From contig JAALGY010000032.1 in NCBI GenBank assembly GCA_032358165.1, positions 3,472,001-3,536,000 on the forward strand: a stretch of DNA of 64,000 nt, in the 5' to 3' direction. Under the pieces are notes generated by a model that saw only the letters and a list, made by a program, of their open reading frames with translations, did no database searches and was not told the origin of the DNA. The first letter of the stretch is position 1. Each line of letters starts with the position of its first letter. A program made the position numbers and the translations under genes. Shown in pieces: positions 37,222 through 48,100 of this stretch. The DNA is from Diplosphaera chodatii (Eukaryota; Chlorophyta; Trebouxiophyceae; Prasiolales; Stichococcaceae).

Positions 37222-38168
37222 TGGACGGTGTAAGATGTTTGTGGTTTGCTTTGCCGTGCGCATGAGTCCTGTACATTGGATCGACAGCATGTCAGGACTG
37301 TGAACGTGCGACAGCTGTGATATGATTCTGCGACACAGCAGAAGGGCCTTTAGTGGGGCGACGAACCTGTAGTTCTGTCTGTTCAGCAGTCATGCAGCAT
37401 GCATGGGTTAACTGGTATCTCCTTTAGTAGCAGTGGGCCTGTGGCCTGTGCAATTCGCCTGTGAACGACATGTATGTGTGCTGTAATTCTAGATTTGATG
37501 TCTGATTTTCGCGCTTGAAGATTGACTGCCTGATGTGGGTCTGTTTACAACACCAATGTCAACACTTGACGTGCGGTTGTGCGCAGCACCCCTGGCTGAA
37601 TTGCTGGATACAACACTATAGTTGCCGTCAATGGCACCTGCAGCGGCAGACTTGATATCGCATTCAGGCTTCTGGTCAATAGTCAGCAACCGTGCTTCGA
37701 CCTACGGCAGCACACGATGGCAGATGCTAAGCGGTGAGCACAGTGCACTCACGTGTATAAGTGACGTGGCCCTTTTCAGCAGATCGAGATCGGCTGATGG
37801 GCTGTTGGTGATAAGTGCACCGGCAGCGTTCCTGCGGACAGTACCGTGCCGGCCGGTCAGGTTCACGTTGCTGTCAACCTAGTGACTGGGCAAGCGCGCT
37901 TGACTGCGCCTTGACAGTGGCATCTTGGCGCATTCTCGCTCGGCTGAAATCTTGAGGGCAGGTGCACATGCCGCAAATCGTGCTATTGGAGGCTGACAGT
38001 AGTCTACTTGCCATTGTTTGTGCTCGCGAAATATGGATCATGCATGAACACAGCATGCGCATTGCCTGTACGAACCTTGCAGAGCACACCCTGTCTTGAT
38101 CCATGCGCTTTGCTGATCCACCAGATTGTCGGAAGGCCAGCCGCAGGGCGTGTGAGAGTGCTGTGAGC
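37222..38168. other. Spacer between P450 paralogs 1 and 2
   Basis: About 950 nt with no recognisable coding exon. It holds the 3' UTR of paralog 1, with TGTAA at 37482-37486 about 260 nt after its stop, and the promoter of paralog 2. Visibly more AT-rich than the genes. Confidence 0.5.
37482..37486 (+). terminator. TGTAA polyadenylation-type signal for P450 paralog 1
   Basis: TGTAA about 260 nt past the paralog 1 stop in non-coding sequence. Weak on its own. Confidence 0.4.
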
Positions 38169-41100
38169 ATGATGGAGCACATTGGGAGCCTGTCGCGGTC
38201 CGCTGAATGCATTCTGGGATCCTTGGGTTACGTGGTATTTGCACTCGTGCTGGTGAGCACTGATGGCAGCGGCTGCAAGGCATGCAGAAGCAAGCGTTGC
38301 CTTGACTGTAGCGTGCGCCATGCAAAGGACGTATGTGATGAGCAGCTCGCACGACTGCGTTGCAAATTGCGATGTTAGAACTATCAGGGGCGCACTGCAT
38401 GCTGCAGGTGGTGCTCATCTATGGGCTGCATCCAATCAAGCGGTGGCAGTACCGGCACATCCCAGGTGTGACTCCTACGACAGAAGAAGTGCTGCCGGTA
38501 TTCTGCCACAGATGGTGCGCCTGCTGGTGATGAGCTGCAATGCTGCTGTAGTCTCCAACACCACTGCCCCGGTGATGTCCAGGTCCGCCGCCCACATGGC
38601 TGATAGGCAACCTTGGCGGCATTGTGGCGATGGGTTTCCCCTTCTACATAGAGAAGATGGCCGCGCAGTATGGGCCAGTGTTCAAGGTACATGCTCGTAA
38701 GTGTCGTTCAACATCACCTTTGCACGTAGGTGGAGCCATCTTTCACCTGACGATGCCTTCGCCTGCAGGTTTGGCAGGGTGGCACTGTCCTCATCATCTG
38801 TGAAGACCCAGCTGCCGCACGGTGAGTAGCAATGATAGCCGCTCTGTCAGATACAATGCCAGTTCATGAGTGATACTCATAAGGCGGTTGCACCACTCAG
38901 GGCTGTCAACATGCGCAATCATGAGCGTCCGCCGGGCTTCTTTAGTTTCTTTTCAGGTGAGCAGCATCGTCTCATATCTCGCATGCAGCGCTCACAGAAT
39001 GCTTCGTTCGTCCTGCCGCGGCTGTGACACATGACACTGCTGTGCATAGGCAAAGAGAAGCGCTTTGATGATGCCAGTATGCTGATTGCTGGGTGAGTCA
39101 AGATCTAATTGCCGGATTGCCAACCGCCGAAGCAGCAGCTCAGACGTCCATATGAGTGTTGTGGTGCCGCCCAAACAATGTTTCATGCTGCACGTGATCC
39201 AAGCAGACACTGCCGATGCAGTGGCAAGCTGTGGCAGTCGCTGAGGCAGGCTTGGCAGGTTCTGTTCCACCCAAACAAGTACGCCCCCATCCCTCCAGTA
39301 CCTTGTCTTGTTACATGCACATGAGGAATCATCAGATGGCGGTTTTCTCCACCGTTCAGCTGCAGGACGCCTGTTCCGGCACTCAGACCCGTGCTGTTTT
39401 TTGACCCTGCAGTCTGCGGGCGTACACGACCATCATGAATGCAAGTGCTGAGCGGCTGGTCAATGTGCTGGCCAACAAAGCCAAGGCCGGCGAACCAGCA
39501 GAGATGTGGCGCCTGTTTGGGTGCCTCAGCATGGAAGTCATCTGCTCCACCGCGCTTGGGTGTGGTACTGCGGCAGTTTATGGATGCAATAGGAGTCACC
39601 TGCTGCATAATGCACGATGCGGCTTGGCGTCCTGCCGTGAGTTAAGTGCATTATTGCCACTACGCCGTCGATGCAGGATGGACGTGCAAGCGTTGCAGGG
39701 GGAGACCAAGGCGATCAGCGCAGAGTCTGACACTGTGCAGTTCCTAGACACAGACGATGACTGTGCCCAGCTGCAGAAGTCTGCTGCAATCTTGTTCGGC
39801 TTTGCAGGCAAGAGCTGGGCTTCCGAAGCAAGCACTGCTCGCTGTGCTGATGGCAGGCATCCGGTCACTCTTCAGCGTCACGGTGTCACTTGCATCAGCA
39901 TCTCACGGAGCATGCCGAGGCGAAGTGCAAGCCCCTATGCTGTAACCCAACAACTGTTACTACCCAACAAGAGGACATTGCTGTGCAGGCGCGACCGCGT
40001 CGCCGTACATTGGCCTGAGGTTGCTGTTTCCGGAGTTGGGCACGGTGCTGGGCTACCTCGCCCAGTGGCTCCCTGACCGCTCCATTGCCAGGTTCCTGCA
40101 GGTGCACATCGTTTCAGCATGTGACTTCACGACCTACTCCTTATTGTGGTGCCATTGCAAGTACCCTGCCACTCTTACGCAACTGCCATTGTCGCCTGAG
40201 TGCAGGCAATGCAGTGAGCACCCCTGCTGATCACATTCTGCCACAGTGCGCAGTAGGATACCAGCCTCATCCTTGTCAACCTTGTACGATCCTGTGGCTG
40301 CAGGCTCGTCACGTCATGAATGGGCTCTGCTTCCGTATGATCGAGAAGACTAAGCAGCAGATGCAGGCGTTTGGCAGTGATGGCAGCAATGTCACCAGTG
40401 GCAAGCGTCCCAGCAAGCTGACACTCACGGCGGCGGTCACACATGGTAGACGACTCGAATGCGGTTCATTGCACATGAAGATTCGGCCAATGCAGTTGAT
40501 CAAGCCAACAACTGTCATTTTGCTCTGCTCTGCTGATTGCGTTTTGTTTCGTGCACAGGCGGCAGCCATGCGGACGACGACCTGGGCAAACTACTGTGCA
40601 GGCCAGAAGGCCTGCCTGACAGCGTCTTCATAGCCAAGCTGCTGGAGGCAGACAACAAGCTGCTTGATGGCCGCCGTTTCACCAACATGGAGGTAGGATA
40701 TGCTTGCAGGACTGGGCTCTGTAAATCGAGGCATGTCAGGTTGGCGGGCCTGCATGTCAGGTTGGCGGGCCTGCATGCAAAACATATGCAGCGAATGATA
40801 TCAGCTTGGACGTGAGCCGTGCTGTAACTGTATGGTGTATGCCTCTTCACACGACCTGCAGACGGCTGCACACCCGATCCGAAATGCAGCCATGCGAGGC
40901 TGCCAAGTATCTGTTGCAGTGTCGATGTGCCTCAACCTACAATGCAGGTGGCATCGCAGGTCAACACCTTCCTCCTGGCTGGCTACGAGACAACAGCCTC
41001 GTCTCTGGCATTCACGGTGTACCACGTCGCCAAGAGCCCAGAGGCGGAGGCCAAGCTGCTGGCGGAGATCGACGCCTTTGGCCGGGACCGCGTGCCCACC

Positions 41101-42223
41101 CTGGAGGACCTGGACCAGGTCCATGCAGGGCAACTACGGCGACAGCACCTGCTGGATGCATGCTGATCGTGTGACCATCACAGCATCCTGTACGTCGTTC
41201 ATCACTCTCAGGAGGCAGACATGACAGAGCACTTCTTTGCCGCAATGCAGTTGCCCTACCTTGATGCGGTGTTCTGTGAGACCCTGCGGCTGTGTCCCCC
41301 GGCCAGTTTGGGTAGGGCTGTTTCCTGTGCAACGCAATAGTACATTTGCGCAACAACCTGTCGTCATCGAGCATCAGGAGTGTTGCCAGCCTTGTTGCCA
41401 ATAAAGTATGCCGTGTGATAGCTTCACTGCTCGCTTCTTTGCAGGCACCTTGCGCTTGGCACGTGAGGACCAGGATGTGTGTGGCTACCGAGTCCACAAA
41501 GGATCCTTCATCAGCGTGAGCCGACATCGCCACTTCGCCAAGGCCCTACTACCCTGTTGAGCGAGAGTTGCGTGACTGCCTGCATATGCGCCGATGAGTG
41601 GCAGAGTGAAGCACCACTGAGCATTGCCACTTGGCTTGCAGACCGCCATGTACTCATACCAACGGAATCACAAGTACTGGAAGGACCCCGAGAGCTTTAT
41701 ACCTGAGCGCTTCCTGGGCCCTAAGAACGCCAGTGCCATGCCGTTCGCACCATTCGGCGATGTGAGCATTGAGTCAATGGGAGGCAGACCCATATCTTGG
41801 GCTGCAGCTGACCGTATCCCAAGGATGTCACCCTCGAAGCAGTAAAGGGGTTGTCTTGCTGCACTGTAGGGTGGGCGCGTTTGCGTCGGCATGCGCCTTG
41901 CTCAAGCAGAAGCAAAAGTGAGCCTTTGACGTCAGGCTCTGCGCCACTCACTACGCTCTGGTGGTCTTTGTACTTCAGGTTCTTTCCTGGGCCGAGGTGT
42001 CGCACGTGCTTGCCTCAGACTCTGTTGGCGGCCCACGCACTGACCAACAACAGGACACATGATGCTATGAGTTGACACACTTTGCCCGCAGATCGCGCTG
42101 ATAAGGCTGTACCAGCACGTCACGTTGCGCTTGCTGCCGGGTCAGGAGGTGTTGGAGATCAGCGGCGGCATCAGCTTCTCGCCCAAGAATGGCATCAGGG
42201 TCACCGTGCACCCGCGAGGCTGA
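38169..42223 (+). CDS. Cytochrome P450, paralog 2 of cluster (intron-rich)
   Basis: Same family as the neighbours. Exon 1 (38169-38252) gives MMEHIGSLSRSAECILGSLG and a hydrophobic anchor. Exon 2 (from 38408) gives IYGLHPIKRWQYRHIPG. Later exons: VWQGGTVLIICEDPAAA, AVNMRNHERPPGFFSFF, GKLWQSLRQAWQVLFHPNK, AYTTIMNASAERLVNVLANK with MWRLFGCLSMEVICSTALG, MDVQALQGETKAISAESDTV, ASPYIGLRLLFPELGTVLGY, ARHVMNGLCFRMIEKTKQQM, VASQVNTFLLAGYETTASSL (I-helix), LPYLDAVFCETLRLCPPASL (K-helix), YWKDPESFIPERF, PFAPFGD then GGRVCVGMRLAQAEAK (haem Cys), and IALIRLYQHVTLRLLPGQEV to TGA 42221-42223. The haem motif is split by an intron (around 41761-41868). Closest relative in the window is the intronless paralog 3. 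All catalytic motifs are intact. Confidence 0.87.
40731..40772 (+). repeat. 21-bp tandem duplication in an intron of P450 paralog 2
   Basis: Two exact adjacent copies of gcatgtcaggttggcgggcc plus one base (40731-40751 and 40752-40772), inside the intron before the I-helix exon. Confidence 0.9.
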
Positions 42224-42805
42224 CTGGAATGCGAAACACAGCGATGCAAGCAGCACCAGCGACATGTGTGCAATCTCGAGGGGCAACACGGAATGGACGG
42301 AAGTCACTTGAACACTGTGCACCCAAGATTGGTCAACAGATAACATACACCTACCAGCCCGATTATGGCAGGTTGGCATGGTGCACTCTGTCAAGTAGTT
42401 GCAGCATCATGCATGTGTGTTCTAAGATCAGGCATGAAGCACCCGCACTGCACAGACAGCAACATCTAGAGCAATCTGTATGTGCAGCACCCAGCTGTAG
42501 ATGGATCACCCAATTGTAACCTCACCGAGGGCCCATCAAGATGCTCCAGGATGGTGGTAGGCTGGTGTCATCTCATCATGCAGTCGTGGCATGAGCTGTC
42601 GTACAGTGAACAGGCATGCATGCATGCATGTCGGCACTGCAACCAAGCGCTGGTTGTCCGGTCTCTGCGGCTTCTGAAGCCATTGTAGGTACTGTTTGCA
42701 TGCGGTGCAGAAGTGCTGTGCAGTTGCACAACAGCGGCCCAAAGCCGAGTCTTGGGACTGGCATCCAGGTCCTGTCGTTGATAGCTGTGGAGTGTGAGGC
42801 GAACC
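42224..42805. other. Spacer between P450 paralogs 2 and 3
   Basis: About 580 nt with no conserved coding signal. It contains an ATGC microsatellite near 42614-42632. Any promoter for the intronless paralog 3 must lie here. Confidence 0.45.
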
Positions 42806-44518
42806 ATGAGCATCACAAGCGCGATACAGGGCGCCTTGCATCATGTCAGCGGCAGTATGGGGTACCTGGCGTTCGCAGCAGTGCTGGCGCTGGTGATATA
42901 CGGCTTTCACCCCATCAAGCGATGGCAATACCGGCACATCCCAGGGCCCCCGCCGACCTGGTTGGTTGGCAACCTAATCCCGATGCTGAGCATGGGGCTG
43001 CCTGAGGCAATGCAAGCGTTCGCGCGCCAGTATGGACCGGTGTTCAAGGTGTGGCAGGGCGGCTCCATCTTGGTGGTTGTTGAGGATCCGGCGGGCACGA
43101 GAGCCGTCAACATGCGCAACCATGAGCGGCCGCCCATCCTGTCGTCAATGGCTGGGAAGGAGAAGGAGTTTGACCAGGCCAGCCTGCTCATCTCAGGGGG
43201 CAAGCTGTGGATGTCGTTGCGGCAGGCGTGGCAAACCCTGTTTCACCCAAACCACCTGCGCGCGTACACCACGGTGATGACCGCAAGCGCCGACCGGCTG
43301 GTGAACATCCTCGGCAAGAAGGCGACGGCAGGCGAGCCGGTGGAGATTTGGCGCCTGTTTGGCTGCCTGACCATGGAAGTCATCTGCTCCACCGCACTCG
43401 GGATGGACGTGCGCGCGCTGCAGGGCGAGGGCAAGGCCATCAGCGCTGAGCATGCGGCCGTGCAGTTCAACGACGAGGACGACGATGCATTGCAGCTTCA
43501 GAAATCTGCGGCGGTGCTGTTTGGCTTCTCAGGAGCAAGCGCCTCGCCATATGTGGCTCTGCGCCTGCTGTTCCCAGACCTCATACCCGTGATCGCCCAA
43601 GTGTCGATGCGCTTTCCAGACCCCAACCTGGCCAAACTCATCAAGGCTCGGACAGTCATGCGTGGCTTGTGTGTGCGCCTCATCGAGAAGACCAGGCAGC
43701 AGATGCAGGCGCTGGGCAGCAGCGCCACGAACGGCACAGGTGGCAGGCGCCCCAGCAGCAGCCTTGTGACGGCAGTTGAGAACGGCGGCAACCATGCAGA
43801 GGACGACCTTGCCAAGCTGCTGCAGAAGACCGTGCCGCAGCCTGACAGCATCTTCATCACCAGGCTGCTGGAAGCAAACAACAAGCTGCTGGGCAGGCCC
43901 TTCACTGATATGGAGGTGGCGTCACAGATCAACACCTTCCTCCTGGCCGGCTACGAGACGACGGCTTCGGCGCTGGCGTTCACGGTGTACCACGTCGCCC
44001 GCAACCCGGACAAGGAGGCCAAGCTGCTGGCGGAGATTGATGCCTTTGGCCGCAGCCGCGCACCCACCCTGGAGGACCTGGACCAGCTGCCATATCTGGA
44101 GGCGGTCTTCAATGAGGCGCTGCGTCTCAGCCCACCTGCAGCATTTGGCACCATCCGTGTCGCCCGGGAGGATATGGATATTTGCGGTTATAAGATCCAG
44201 AAGGGGTGGTACCTAAACACCGCGCAGCTGTCGACGCACCACAACCCGAAGTACTGGGAGGACAGCCAAGCCTTTCTTCCGGAGCGCTTCCTGGACGCCA
44301 ACACAGCAAGCAGCCCGGCATTCTCGCCCTTTGGTGATGGAGGCCGCAGCTGTGTCGGGCTGCGGTTTGCCAAGGCAGAGGCCAAGATTGCGCTGATCCG
44401 GCTGTACCAGCACCACACGCTGCGCCTGCTGCCGGGGCAGGACCCGCTGCAGACGCGCACCACCATCACCATGTCCCCAAAGCACGGCGTCATGGTCACT
44501 GTCCACCCGCGACCATGA
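42806..44518 (+). CDS. Cytochrome P450, paralog 3: intronless, likely retrocopy
   Basis: A single uninterrupted frame of 570 codons from ATG 42806 (MSITSAIQGALHHVSGSMGY) to TGA 44516-44518. Order: hydrophobic anchor (LAFAAVLALVIYGFHPIKRW), Pro hinge HIPGPPPTWLVGNLIPMLSM, ARQYGPVFKVWQGGSILVVV, C-helix WMSLRQAWQTLFHPNHLRAY, LFGCLTMEVICSTALGMDVR, I-helix INTFLLAGYETTASALAFTV, K-helix NEALRLSPPAAFGTIRVARE, YWEDSQAFLPERF, haem loop FSPFGDGGRSCVGLRFAKAE, and tail LLPGQDPLQTRTTITMSPKH. Every motif that paralogs 1, 2 and 4 split by introns is contiguous here, so this copy most simply arose from a spliced transcript. The frame is undamaged, implying a working gene. An in-frame GTG upstream (42794) is an unlikely start. 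Confidence 0.93.
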   Translation: MSITSAIQGALHHVSGSMGYLAFAAVLALVIYGFHPIKRWQYRHIPGPPPTWLVGNLIPMLSMGLPEAMQAFARQYGPVFKVWQGGSILVVVEDPAGTRAVNMRNHERPPILSSMAGKEKEFDQASLLISGGKLWMSLRQAWQTLFHPNHLRAYTTVMTASADRLVNILGKKATAGEPVEIWRLFGCLTMEVICSTALGMDVRALQGEGKAISAEHAAVQFNDEDDDALQLQKSAAVLFGFSGASASPYVALRLLFPDLIPVIAQVSMRFPDPNLAKLIKARTVMRGLCVRLIEKTRQQMQALGSSATNGTGGRRPSSSLVTAVENGGNHAEDDLAKLLQKTVPQPDSIFITRLLEANNKLLGRPFTDMEVASQINTFLLAGYETTASALAFTVYHVARNPDKEAKLLAEIDAFGRSRAPTLEDLDQLPYLEAVFNEALRLSPPAAFGTIRVAREDMDICGYKIQKGWYLNTAQLSTHHNPKYWEDSQAFLPERFLDANTASSPAFSPFGDGGRSCVGLRFAKAEAKIALIRLYQHHTLRLLPGQDPLQTRTTITMSPKHGVMVTVHPRP

Positions 44519-45158
44519 TCCGGTTTGCATGCAAATGTGTACCCAAAGCAGTAGGACCGGAGGCAGCACCGGAGGCTACTGCAATGTTGCTTACCCACTT
44601 GAGAAGGGTGTGCTCGGACGGATAGCAGGTAGCGTGTCCCTCACATGCAGGGTCTGTACACTGAGGATTCATGCAACTGGAGTTGTGTTGAACATGATTG
44701 ACCCCACGTTGGGGCATGTACCTCTCAGTCGATTGCAACTGTGCGGCGGTTGTCGTGGCACATATGTGGATGATGATCTGTTCTTGCGCATTCACCATAC
44801 TGTCAGCCCAACGTTGCTGCAACTGCATGCAACTACACAGCTGTCAACGCTCGACACTCCACAACATGGTGTTACTCAGACAGGCTCGATGCATGAGCGT
44901 TGTCATTCCCGCAACGCTCAAGCAATAGTTGCATCCTGATGCACCCCGGTCACCTGTTCCAGAGCTAGCTGATGAGATCTCATGTAATACGTGTCTACAT
45001 AGAAGAGCACTCATGGCCTTAGGCTGTCTGCCTACTGAATCCCCACTGTATAGTTGTATCCAGCTCCCCCAAAAGCAGTGCAGCTGTAAGCTGCGCTTCA
45101 AGAATACCTAGGAACACTTCTGCCTCTTGAGAACAGAACTCCGAGATAACGCGCAGTC
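44519..45158. other. Convergent spacer between P450 paralogs 3 and 4
   Basis: About 640 nt with no coding signal. A plus-strand TGTAA at 44983-44987 lies about 465 nt past the paralog 3 stop. No poly(A) tract directly follows the retrocopy. Confidence 0.45.
44983..44987 (+). terminator. TGTAA polyadenylation-type signal for P450 paralog 3
   Basis: TGTAA about 465 nt after the stop in non-coding sequence. Suggestive only. Confidence 0.3.
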
Positions 45159-48100
45159 TCAGCTGCGGGGAACAGCAGTGACACGGACGCCAAGCTTTGG
45201 CGCCATGGTGATGGTCTGCCGCAGCTCCAGAGGCTCCTGCCCCGGCAGCAGCCGAAGCACGAAGTTCTGGTACAGCTTGACAAGCGTGATCTGCAAGCGC
45301 AGCAGCAGCATGCATCAGAGTCTGGCACAGTGGCACACTCACCAACAGAGAGCACACCGCAAGTGTGATGGGACATGTCATCAGGCGCTTAAAGCTCATG
45401 ACGGGGCAAGTCGATATTGCAGAGACCTCACCTTTGCCTGCGCCCGCGCAAAGCGCACGCCCACACAGGCTCGCTGACCCTGCCAGGCCGCAAAGCACGG
45501 GGTCAAGCCCGTCCAGCTGTAACAAGTTGGAAACTGCTATTTCTGGGCAGCCACTGACTTCCTTCCGGCAGGCAGGCATCACAGCAGTCCACTCACATCG
45601 CCAAATGGCGCAAAGGCAGGGTTGCTGGCGGCGGCGGCGGCGCTGCTGCCGTCCCGCGGGGGCAGGAAGCGCTCCGGCCGGAACTCGTCAGCCGCCTCCC
45701 AGTACTGCGGGCTGTTCTGGAAGCTGTACATCGCCGTCTGCACACCAGCATACACCACGCCGTCAGCGACACCACACTATCCACACAGCTGCAAGCAGCA
45801 AACCGGAAGGCGGCACAGCCGGGACGCATAATCTTGAGCACTCCGCCCACGCCCTATGGGTTCAGGCACCCATCCGCAGCAGCCGAGGATGCTTTGCAGA
45901 CAGCAGTGAACAGGAGGACGCACGTTGAGCAGCCAGCCCTTGCGGATGCGGTGGCCGCCCAGGCTGAAGTCCTCGCGCGCGACGCGGATGGTGCCGAAGG
46001 CGCCCGGCGGCGTCGCCCGCAGCGCCTCGCTGAACACCGCGTCCAGGTACGGGAACTGGGATGGCGGACAGGAGCCATCACACACCTGTCACCTGATGCG
46101 AGCAAGACTGCACAGACACACTTGGCCCCCAAGCATGCCATCCTCTGCCTCCAGCCACATGCTCGACACACGCTGGCCCTGAATACCCCCATGACAGCAG
46201 GGTGCGACGTGAAGTGGGTATATCCGAAGTTTAAATCGATAAATTAATAGATTGATAACCTGTTGTTTACGCCGTTTGGTTTGGTACCCTACCAAACAAA
46301 GCTGGCTATTAACCTGCAAACGGCAGAGCCTTCTACCAAACGGCAGGGTTGTTTTGTTATAGGATTTTTTAATATCATTATGCACCTGGTCGAGGTCCTC
46401 ATAGGCGGGCACCGCCGCCCGCCCAAAGGCGTCGACCTCCGCCAGCACCTCGGCCTCCACCCTGGGCGTGCGCGCGATGTGGTACACCGCAAACGCCAGG
46501 GCTGCTGCTGACGTGTCGAAGCCTGCGGGGCATGACAACAGTCGGCTGGCTGCCGGCCTGCATGCTGCTGCCCATCAGGCGGCCTGTCTCCATCTGGCAG
46601 GTGCAGGCACATGTCAGCACGAAATCATGCGCGTACACCATACCTGCCAGCAGGAAGTGGCAGGCTTGACTTACGACCTGCGCAGGCAGACGATCCAGCT
46701 GGTACTCCACATCAGCAAACATGTTTGTAGAGCTGTCGCATCTAATCAACCATGTGACGCCGCTGGCAACTTGTACTTGACATCCTGAAGTAGCACAGCT
46801 GGGCAGCAGTGGGCAGCCTCACCTCCAGGTCGGTGAAAGGGCGCCCAACAATCGGGTTGTTAGACTCCAGCAGGTGGCCGATGAAGCCGCCAGGGGGCAG
46901 CATGCCTTTGGTGCGCTGCTTCTTGCCGCCAGGACTGCTGCCTGCTGGGTTCGCTGCGCCGTCACCGCTGAGGACGTGATTCGCAAACCCGTTGCCTACA
47001 CCACTGGTGGCGGGCAAATGTACGCCCTGCTGAGGCTGTTGGGGCTGCAATGACTGCTGCTGCTGCTGCTCCCGCTGCCGCTGCCGCACCTCGGCTATGG
47101 TGCGGTAGCAGAGGCCCCGCATCAGCTGCCGTGCCTGTGTTTCAGTGCCGATACCCATGTTGGTATATTGAGCACACGGCAGGAACGGCTGCAGGCCTGC
47201 GAAACCTGGTGGCAGCCTGCAGCTCAGGCCGACGCGCCTACCTGGATCCACTTGCGCAGCTTGGCATCCGGCAGCAGCATGGCGAGGCGCCGGATGAGGG
47301 GTGCGGCAGCCGGGAACAGGACGACCAGCGCAAGGTATGGGGACCCGTGCCCCCCTGCAGTGATCGTCGCAGCCTGGGTTGTTTTCTTGATTGCCTGAGA
47401 CCTGGACGCATGGTGACGCACTCCACCGTCACGCGCGGCAAAGAGTGCGCAATGCTCCAGGGGTGCTGCACCACGCACCAAGCGTGGCGTAGTCCACGGC
47501 AGCGGCCTTCTGCAGCGTGGTCGCGTCGTCGTCGCCGTCCTCGAACACGATGCCCGCCAGCTCCGTGCTCACCGGCCGCGCGCCCGCCCTCAGCGCCTGC
47601 AGCTCGGTCCTGGGAACGAGGAAGGAATACAATCCAGCGAACGGTACCGCCCCAAAACCCCCACCATGTCATGCCAGCGCCGGCGCCAACAGCGGCGGCG
47701 GCGGCGCAGGGGCATTTAGACGCGCTGCTCCCCCGGGCGCGGGACAGCGCACCCAAAGGCGGTGGAGCCGACGACCTCCGTTGTGAGCTGCCCGAACAGG
47801 CGGAACACCTCCACCTCCTCCCCGGCTCCCGCTTTTGCCGCCACGATGTCCACCAGCCGCTCAGCCGCGCTGTGCATGAGGCGCGTGTAGCCTCGTAGAC
47901 TGCGCGGCACAGGAGACATGGTGGCGGTGGGTTTGCAGCGCACAGACGCAAGTAAGGCAGCCCGTGCAGGGCGGACGGACAGGGTTAGGTGTCTGACCAG
48001 CAGTCATGCTAGACTGCCAAAGAGGAGCCGCCCTCACCTCTGGCTGGTGAACATCGACTGCCACGCCTGCTTCATGGCCTGGGAGTACTTGCTGCCGCTG

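Noticed and set aside
38103..38168. Upstream in-frame ATG for P450 paralog 2
   Set aside because: It would add a polar Arg/Asp-rich leader before the membrane anchor; the ATG at 38169 aligns better with paralog 3.
42794..42805. Upstream GTG start for P450 paralog 3
   Set aside because: Non-ATG initiation is unlikely in a nuclear gene; the ATG at 42806 gives a normal anchor.
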